The translations under genes were made by a program, and so were the position numbers. Under the pieces are notes generated by a model. The model was not told the DNA's origin. It saw only the letters and a program-made list of their open reading frames with translations, and searched no databases. A stretch of 64,000 bases of DNA from assembly GCA_038526275.1 (NCBI GenBank), contig JBCBGY010000002.1, positions 15,970 to 79,969 of the forward strand. Direction: 5' to 3'. Below are positions 59,152-64,000 of the stretch, one piece after another (the stretch's first letter is position 1; each line of letters opens with the position of its first letter). The stretch is from 188UL27-1 sp038526275. Its GTDB lineage: Bacteria > Pseudomonadota > Alphaproteobacteria > Rhodobacterales > Rhodobacteraceae.

Positions 59152-59977
59152 TGTGCTGAAGTTCAATGCAGGAAACAAGGACGCCAAGGGCAAGGGTCAG
59201 ATCGCAGTTGACGAAGTCTCCATTACGTTCGGCACAGGATCGGACGCCCATCTCGCTGTCGAAACGACGTCGATCAATATCAAAGCCGGAGAGTTCGTCT
59301 GCATCCTTGGGCCCTCTGGCTGCGGCAAGTCCACGCTGCTGAATGCCATTGCGGGATATGTTGCGCCGACGGTTGGTGAAGTCTCCGTTGATGGCAAACG
59401 GGTGGAAAAGCCCGGGCCTGACCGGGGCATGGTGTTTCAGCAATATTCGCTGCTGCCGTGGAAAACCGTCTATGACAATGTCGCGTTTGGCCCCCGCATG
59501 GCAGGCCAAAGTCGCACGGAAGCTGGTTCAACCGCCAATACGTTTCTGGAACTTGTCGGGCTGAAGAAGTTCGGCAACCGCTATCCAGCCGAACTGTCAG
59601 GTGGCATGCAACAGCGCGTGGGGATCGCGCGTGCGCTGGCCAACTACCCATCGGTTCTGCTGATGGACGAACCGTTTGGCGCGCTGGATGCGCAGACCCG
59701 GTTGATGATGCAGGAAAGCCTGCTGGATATCTGGAACAAGTTCGGCACCACGGTCGTGTTCGTAACCCACGATGTGGACGAGGCTGTTTTCCTGGCCGAC
59801 CGCGTGCTGATCATGAGCGCCGCACCGGGCCGGATTATCGAAGATGTCACCGTGCCCCTGCCGCGCCCGAGGTCGACCGATATGGCTACGTCGACCGATT
59901 ACATCCAAACCCGGCAATTCTGTCTCGACACGATCAAGGCCGAAAGCCGCAAAGCCTTTGAGGATCAAAACGCATGA
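59144..59977 (+). CDS. NitT/TauT-family ABC transporter ATP-binding protein
   Basis: Energises the anion importer. The 277-residue protein has an unusual 20-residue N-terminal extension, Walker A GPSGCGKST (56-64), signature LSGGMQQRVGIARAL, Walker B LLMDEPFGALDAQTR and VFVTHDVDEAVFLADRV. This is the SsuB/TauB/NrtD type. It overlaps the preceding membrane-protein gene by 8 bp and the Sco gene by ATGA. Confidence 0.93.
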   Translation: MLDVLKFNAGNKDAKGKGQIAVDEVSITFGTGSDAHLAVETTSINIKAGEFVCILGPSGCGKSTLLNAIAGYVAPTVGEVSVDGKRVEKPGPDRGMVFQQYSLLPWKTVYDNVAFGPRMAGQSRTEAGSTANTFLELVGLKKFGNRYPAELSGGMQQRVGIARALANYPSVLLMDEPFGALDAQTRLMMQESLLDIWNKFGTTVVFVTHDVDEAVFLADRVLIMSAAPGRIIEDVTVPLPRPRSTDMATSTDYIQTRQFCLDTIKAESRKAFEDQNA

Positions 59978-60567
59978 AACATCTTCTTGCCGCTGTTTCT
60001 CTGCTGCTGGCCGCTCCTGCCGCCGCACAGGTGCAGGGCGTGATGCTGGACGAGCCCATCGCCATGCCCACCTTCGCCTTCACCAACGAACTGGGTGAGG
60101 ATTTCACCGAACGCGATCTGATGGATAACTGGACGATCGTGATGTTCGGTTTTCTGACCTGTCCTGATGTTTGCCCCTTCACACTTGGCAACCTGGAGGC
60201 TGCGGTTAGTGAAACAGGCATGCGGGTCAGCCCGGACAACGTTCCAAACGTCGTATTCATCTCGGTCGATCCGGACCGCGATGCCGAACAAGTCAGCGAA
60301 TACGCGAAATTCTTTCATCCGGATTTTGAAAGCTTCACTGGCGAGCGTGAACAGATCGACACGCTGGTCGAAGCGACGGACAGCTTCTACCGGCTGATGC
60401 GGCCCGACCATACGGGATATTACGAAGTGCAGCACAGCTCATCTGTCTCGGTCATCGCGCCCGACGGCACGCTGCGCGCGAAGCTCCAACCGCCGTTTGA
60501 TCCCGGATTGACGGCCGAGTTTCTGGCGCGTTTGCAAATCAGCTATCGTAGGGAGTTGACCCAATGA
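59974..60567 (+). CDS. SCO1/SenC-family copper metallochaperone or thiol oxidoreductase
   Basis: Periplasmic thioredoxin-fold protein that delivers copper to, or reduces, a Cu-A site. The 197 residues have a signal peptide (MKHLLAAVSLLLAAPAAAQV), the copper-binding C63-x3-C67 (FGFLTCPDVCPFT), the VFISVDPDRD segment and the conserved histidine in YEVQHSSSVSVI. It overlaps the ABC ATPase gene and the PCu(A)C gene by ATGA at each end. Sco proteins normally serve cytochrome c oxidase or nitrous oxide reductase, but no oxidase gene is in the window. Confidence 0.93.
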   Translation: MKHLLAAVSLLLAAPAAAQVQGVMLDEPIAMPTFAFTNELGEDFTERDLMDNWTIVMFGFLTCPDVCPFTLGNLEAAVSETGMRVSPDNVPNVVFISVDPDRDAEQVSEYAKFFHPDFESFTGEREQIDTLVEATDSFYRLMRPDHTGYYEVQHSSSVSVIAPDGTLRAKLQPPFDPGLTAEFLARLQISYRRELTQ

Positions 60568-61007
60568 GGTTTCCAGTAATCGCCGCTCTTTTGCTGCCGG
60601 CCACAGCATTTGCCGATGGGATCCGGGTGGAAGATCCTTTCGTGCCTCTGGCCCCACCGACCGCGCGGGTCCATGCTGCCTATATGACACTCACCAACGA
60701 TGGCGCCGCAGAGCGTCAGTTGGTCAGCATCTCAGCCGACGGTTACGCGATGGCGCACCTTCACCTTAGTGAGGAAAAGGATGGAGTGGCCACAATGTCG
60801 TCTGTCGACCTGATCGCGCTGGCACCGGGTCAGACAGTGAATTTTGAACCGGGGGGGCTGCACATCATGCTGATGGGTCCCGAAAACCCGTTGGCCGAAG
60901 GAGAAACGGTGAGCCTGACGCTGGAATTCGCCAATGGTGAGACAGAGGCTGTTGACGCCATGGTCATGCCGCTTGGCCACGGGGCGCATGAGGGGCATGG
61001 ATCTTAA
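60564..61007 (+). CDS. PCu(A)C-family periplasmic copper chaperone
   Basis: Copper(I)-binding periplasmic protein of 147 residues. It has a signal peptide (MRFPVIAALLLPATAFADG), the family strand VHAAYMTLTNDGAAERQLV, and the copper ligands of the HX10MX21HXM type: AHLHLSEEKDGVATM and GGLHIMLMG. The C-terminal GHGAHEGHGS adds a histidine-rich tail that may scavenge copper. It acts with Sco proteins in Cu-A assembly. ATGA overlap with the Sco gene and an 11-bp overlap with the cytochrome gene. Confidence 0.92.
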   Translation: MRFPVIAALLLPATAFADGIRVEDPFVPLAPPTARVHAAYMTLTNDGAAERQLVSISADGYAMAHLHLSEEKDGVATMSSVDLIALAPGQTVNFEPGGLHIMLMGPENPLAEGETVSLTLEFANGETEAVDAMVMPLGHGAHEGHGS

Positions 61008-61572
61008 GCCGTTCGCTATTTTGGTCGCCAGCGCAATGCCCGCGCTGGCAGACTATGACCCGACCCAGTATCCGGCCTATGAGACCTGTGCCCTGTGTCA
61101 CGGGCTGTTCGGTGTGTCTCACACAGCGAAGTTTCCCAACCTCGGCGGCCAGAAACCGAGCTATATCGAAGCGCAATTGAATGCGTTCATTGCGGGTGAG
61201 CGCACCAATGACGGCGGCCAGATGGCGACCATTGTGACAGAGCTCATGCCCGAAGATATTCCGATTGTGGTCGAGTGGTTTTCAACACAGGATCCGCCTG
61301 AACCCTATGAGGCCGAAGGCGACGGATCGGGTGAAGCTGTTTTTGCAGACCTTGGCTGCGCGTCCTGTCATGATAATTCTGCCGAAGGCTCTCCGACAGT
61401 GCCTTACCTCACTTCGCAACATGCAGGCTACTTGGTCAAACAGATGACAGACTTCAAAGAGGGCGATCGGGACACGGCGGAGGCGCCCGGCATGCATCGG
61501 GACCTCTTGGCGATCACGGAAGACCAGATTGCTGCCATCGCCGACTACTTGGCGAGTACGGCGCGCCAATGA
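60997..61572 (+). CDS. Di-heme cytochrome c (c4/c554-like)
   Basis: Periplasmic electron carrier of 191 residues with a signal peptide (MDLKPFAILVASAMPALA). Two heme-binding sites are visible: CALCH at 31-35 and CASCH at 121-125, each followed later by a likely methionine ligand (GGQMATIVTELMP; DLLAITEDQ region, less clear). The GQKPSYIEAQLNAFIAGERT stretch is typical of the cytochrome c4/c553 family. I start at ATG 60997 with GAGGGG upstream, overlapping the copper chaperone gene. It may be the electron acceptor of the AprAB-like enzyme or a donor to an oxidase. Confidence 0.9.
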   Translation: MDLKPFAILVASAMPALADYDPTQYPAYETCALCHGLFGVSHTAKFPNLGGQKPSYIEAQLNAFIAGERTNDGGQMATIVTELMPEDIPIVVEWFSTQDPPEPYEAEGDGSGEAVFADLGCASCHDNSAEGSPTVPYLTSQHAGYLVKQMTDFKEGDRDTAEAPGMHRDLLAITEDQIAAIADYLASTARQ

Positions 61573-62297
61573 TCCAGAACCGCGACGTACTGACGGATAG
61601 CGGACCAAGCGCGATTTTCCTGTCTGAATACATCCTGGACATCAATGAAGGTTCGGGTTTCCTGAGCGGTTTGTCCGAAGAGGTCCGCAGAAGCGTTCGC
61701 AAGCACGGCACGCGATGCGTGTTCAGCAAGGGACAGAGCATTTTCCATCAGGGCGCACCCCATACCGGTGTCTGGATCATCGAAGATGGCCGGGCGCGGT
61801 CGTACTATACCGGTCCTTCGGGGCGACAGATCACTCTGGCCTATTGGACGCCCGGGCATTTTATCGGTGGGCCGGAGCTGTTCGGGCGAGGCCGGCACGT
61901 TTGGTCGGCGGATGCGCTGGAAGACTGCGAGATGCTCTTCTTGTCTGGAACCAGTTTGGAAAAGTTGGTGCGGCAACATCCGGACGTGGCCATGGCCATT
62001 ATTGATGGGCTGATTGCCAAGGGCAAATGCTACTCCGCCTTGATCCAGATGCTTGGCACAAGGTCCGTTTCGGAACGGCTGCGTCAGTTTCTGGTGATCC
62101 TGGCTGACACCCACGGTCGACACGAGAACAAGAGCGTGATCATAGATCGTACCATCACCTACGAACAAATCGCGTCTGTTGTTGGCGCCACACGGCAATG
62201 GGTCACGCAATCATTTGACAAATTCCGCAATGAAGGCGTTTTGGACATTTCCCGATCAGAGATCGTCATTTTCAATATCGAGGCGCTGACCGAATAA
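61569..62297 (+). CDS. Crp/Fnr-family transcriptional regulator
   Basis: Regulator with an N-terminal cyclic-nucleotide-binding fold (residues about 45-150: FSKGQSIFHQGAPHTGVWII, then YYTGPSGRQITLAYWTPGHF) and a C-terminal Crp-type winged helix with the recognition region ITYEQIASVVGATRQWVTQS (about 198-220). It has no N-terminal Fnr cysteine cluster; single cysteines at CVFSKG and CEMLF do not form one. It is the last gene, overlapping the cytochrome gene by ATGA, so it is regulated with the operon and probably controls it. Effector unknown. Confidence 0.9.
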   Translation: MIQNRDVLTDSGPSAIFLSEYILDINEGSGFLSGLSEEVRRSVRKHGTRCVFSKGQSIFHQGAPHTGVWIIEDGRARSYYTGPSGRQITLAYWTPGHFIGGPELFGRGRHVWSADALEDCEMLFLSGTSLEKLVRQHPDVAMAIIDGLIAKGKCYSALIQMLGTRSVSERLRQFLVILADTHGRHENKSVIIDRTITYEQIASVVGATRQWVTQSFDKFRNEGVLDISRSEIVIFNIEALTE

Positions 62298-62382
62298 CGC
62301 CCGCAATTGGCGAAAGCCTTTGCGTGGATGCTGCGCGCTCCGTTAAAGCTCCGGCAATTGGTGCTTGGATGGAACGGGATAA

Positions 62383-63432
62383 ATGGCCTTCAAATTGGTG
62401 TCCTGTGATGGCGGCGGGATCAGAGGCTATCTGAGCTGCTTGATCTTACAGGGGTTGCAAAACGAAACCGGCTTTTTGGAGAAGGCCGAGGGCTTTGCGG
62501 GCACATCAACCGGTGGTCTGATTGCGGTAACGCTGGCGGATGGTCGATCGCAGGGCAAGGATATGACCCAACTGATCGGGGAACTCACGTCGCTCTACCG
62601 GGACAAGGCCGATCAGATCTTTTGCGAAAATGAACGGACCTTTGCGGACAAGGTGCTGGATAATCTGGCCCGCAAGTTTCGTTTCGCCGGCGGCCCCGGC
62701 ATCACGGCCGCGCATTACAATGCGAGCGGATTGCTAAAGATCGGTCATGATCTGGTCGGTGACAGAACCGTTGGCACCGTGTCTTCTGATCTGGTGTTGG
62801 CTGTAAACACCGTTTGCCTCCATGGCAGCGAACATGGTGGATGGGTGCCAGTTTCCATCACAAATCAGGATTTGAGCGACCAAACCTGGATCGATATGCG
62901 CGCGGTCAGACTTTTGGATGTTGCCATGGCAAGTTCCGCAGCCCCGACCTATTTCCCACCCCATCTGGTGGAAGCGAACGGCGTCGATTACGGCTATTTC
63001 GCAGACGGCGGAACCTTCGCCAACAATCCCGTACTGAACGGAATGAACGTGGCCATTGCCGCCAAAAAGGCGGAGGGTTTGGCGCACATCGAAGTCATTT
63101 CCGTCGGCACCGGCAAACAACCAACCGATATTTCCGAGGAGATGATCAAGGATCCAGAGGATTGGGGCCTTCTAAAATGGTTTGGCGTCACCTCGAAGGC
63201 GCCGAAAGCCGCATTGCTGGAAATGCTGCTGACAACCTCGGCCGAAAACCTGCACTGGATGGCGCATTTGGTCTTGAAAGACCGGATGGTCCGATTGAAC
63301 CCGCCTTTACCCAAAGTGGTGGGATTGGCGACGATTTCAGACCATGCCTACGAACTGATGGAAGAGGCCTTTGATTTCACGCGTAATAGCTTGGAATGGC
63401 GTAACGCCGTCGAAATGCTGCGCCATTGGTAA
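62383..63432 (+). CDS. Patatin-like phospholipase
   Basis: Predicted lipid acyl hydrolase of 349 residues with the patatin motifs: oxyanion hole DGGGIRG (residues 9-15), nucleophile elbow G-T-S-T-G with S42, and the catalytic aspartate in YFADGGTFANNP (near residue 207). The absence of a signal peptide suggests cytoplasmic action on membrane lipids. It is separate from the preceding operon (85-nt gap). It lacks neighbouring cyclase or ubiquitin-like genes, so it is not an obvious CBASS effector. A lipid-turnover or toxin-like role is open. Confidence 0.88.
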   Translation: MAFKLVSCDGGGIRGYLSCLILQGLQNETGFLEKAEGFAGTSTGGLIAVTLADGRSQGKDMTQLIGELTSLYRDKADQIFCENERTFADKVLDNLARKFRFAGGPGITAAHYNASGLLKIGHDLVGDRTVGTVSSDLVLAVNTVCLHGSEHGGWVPVSITNQDLSDQTWIDMRAVRLLDVAMASSAAPTYFPPHLVEANGVDYGYFADGGTFANNPVLNGMNVAIAAKKAEGLAHIEVISVGTGKQPTDISEEMIKDPEDWGLLKWFGVTSKAPKAALLEMLLTTSAENLHWMAHLVLKDRMVRLNPPLPKVVGLATISDHAYELMEEAFDFTRNSLEWRNAVEMLRHW

Positions 63433-63539
63433 CGGTTCGGGTTTTTGCACAACATTCAGGCGCAATTTGGCATTTGCCATTGCGAGCCCTGAAAGCAGGG
63501 TTAATAACTTAGACAACTTCTATTCCGTGGTTGGAGGCT

Positions 63540-64000
63540 ATGGGCGAACCCGGTATTGCCGAGAAATTGGTGGATGTCTTACGTCGGCCCGATGGTGATA
63601 CGGCGCTGCGCCCGGTTCACACGTTCGGAATAAGCGCGACAGGCTATTTTGAGCCCTCGCCAATTGCCCGGGAATACTGCATTGCAGAGCATTTTGGGAC
63701 CGAACGGACAGATGTGATCGTCCGGTTTTCCAACGGTTCCGGCAGTGCGACGCGCACGGATGGTTGGTCGGATGTACGCGGCATGGCCACGCGGTTTCAT
63801 CTGTCCGACGGATCAGCGACCGACTTGATCGCCATGACCTTGCCCGTCTTCTTTGCGCCCACGCCGGAAACGTTCCTCGACTTTGCCAAGGAGGCGGCGC
63901 CCGCCCCGTACAAAGGTCAAACCCCGTGGCAGAAGATCCTGAGCCTTCTGCAATTGCAGCTTCCAAGCCGCGATCCCTATCCCGGCGAGACGATCAGCCC
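63540..64000 (+). CDS. Catalase-family protein (partial, N-terminus)
   Basis: Open frame from ATG 63540, with GGAGG 4-8 bases upstream, continuing past the window end (153 codons visible). Early motifs fit a heme catalase: the distal histidine region LRPVHTFGISATGYFEP and VIVRFSNGSGSATRTDGWSD followed by VRGMATRFHLSDG, and FFAPTPETFLDFAK. The N-terminus is short compared with classical catalases (about 27 residues before the histidine instead of about 55-75), as in small catalase-related peroxidases. No signal peptide. Heme-ligand tyrosine lies outside the window, so catalytic identity cannot be checked. Confidence 0.75.
   Translation, partial: MGEPGIAEKLVDVLRRPDGDTALRPVHTFGISATGYFEPSPIAREYCIAEHFGTERTDVIVRFSNGSGSATRTDGWSDVRGMATRFHLSDGSATDLIAMTLPVFFAPTPETFLDFAKEAAPAPYKGQTPWQKILSLLQLQLPSRDPYPGETIS

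Noticed and set aside
62383..63432. Patatin gene as a CBASS antiphage effector
   Set aside because: No CD-NTase cyclase, ubiquitin-like or HORMA genes within the visible neighbourhood.

Overview
The window looks like part of an extrachromosomal replicon (plasmid or chromid) of a marine alphaproteobacterium of the Rhodobacterales (Roseobacter group). The grounds are a plasmid-type replication and partition module (Rep_3 initiator, iterons, divergent parAB), GC-rich codon use, many periplasmic-binding-protein transporters (ABC and TRAP), FCD-type GntR regulators, an Iron-Rhodo-box-like site, and a 104-bp intergenic repeat of a kind I associate with this order. No rRNA, tRNA, CRISPR array or intact insertion sequence was seen. 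Family names rest on motif and composition recognition, not on database searches.

Layout. 1-2.3 kb: glycine-betaine-type ABC transporter (minus strand). 2.8-7.3 kb: parA-parB, an origin with three exact-period 22-bp iterons, the replication initiator, and a VapC/Phd-type toxin-antitoxin pair. 7.3-10.7 kb: a large secreted G8-domain, beta-helix and lectin-like protein. 11.0-19.2 kb: an L-fucose-type uptake and oxidation regulon (FCD regulator, lactonase, aldose dehydrogenase, complete ABC transporter, FucU mutarotase) with matching palindromes at the regulator start and at the transporter promoter. 19.2-33.8 kb: a long, mostly translationally coupled catabolic locus (Gfo/Idh/MocA dehydrogenase, CoA-transferase, enoyl-CoA hydratase, sugar ABC transporter with an embedded cytidine-deaminase-like gene, two GMC oxidoreductases, SDR, Dabb protein, DUF993 aldolase-like protein, LacI regulator) preceded by twin LacI-type operators. 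Its substrate is not evident.

33.8-43.2 kb: a RibD-type reductase, a non-homologous end-joining set (LigD, Ku and a BRCT-like/TPR protein), an ammonium transporter, an iron-binding periplasmic protein behind an Iron-Rhodo-box-like site, and two DUF genes. 43.4-49.8 kb: a malonate regulon (MatR-like regulator, TRAP transporter, malonyl-CoA decarboxylase, malonyl-CoA synthetase) bracketed by the two copies of the 104-bp repeat. 50-52.5 kb: a secreted beta-propeller-like protein, a DsbA-like oxidoreductase and ferredoxin-NADP reductase.

52.6-62.3 kb holds the most unusual system. A DUF971 gene, an AprA-like flavoprotein, an AprB-like two-cluster ferredoxin and a HEAT-repeat protein are followed by a NitT/TauT-type ABC transporter with an extra membrane protein carrying a cysteine pair. 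Translationally overlapping genes then encode a Sco protein, a PCu(A)C copper chaperone, a di-heme cytochrome c and a Crp/Fnr regulator. I infer import and redox conversion of a small, possibly sulfur-containing compound coupled to respiration; the substrate is unknown. The window ends with a patatin-like phospholipase and the start of a catalase-family protein.
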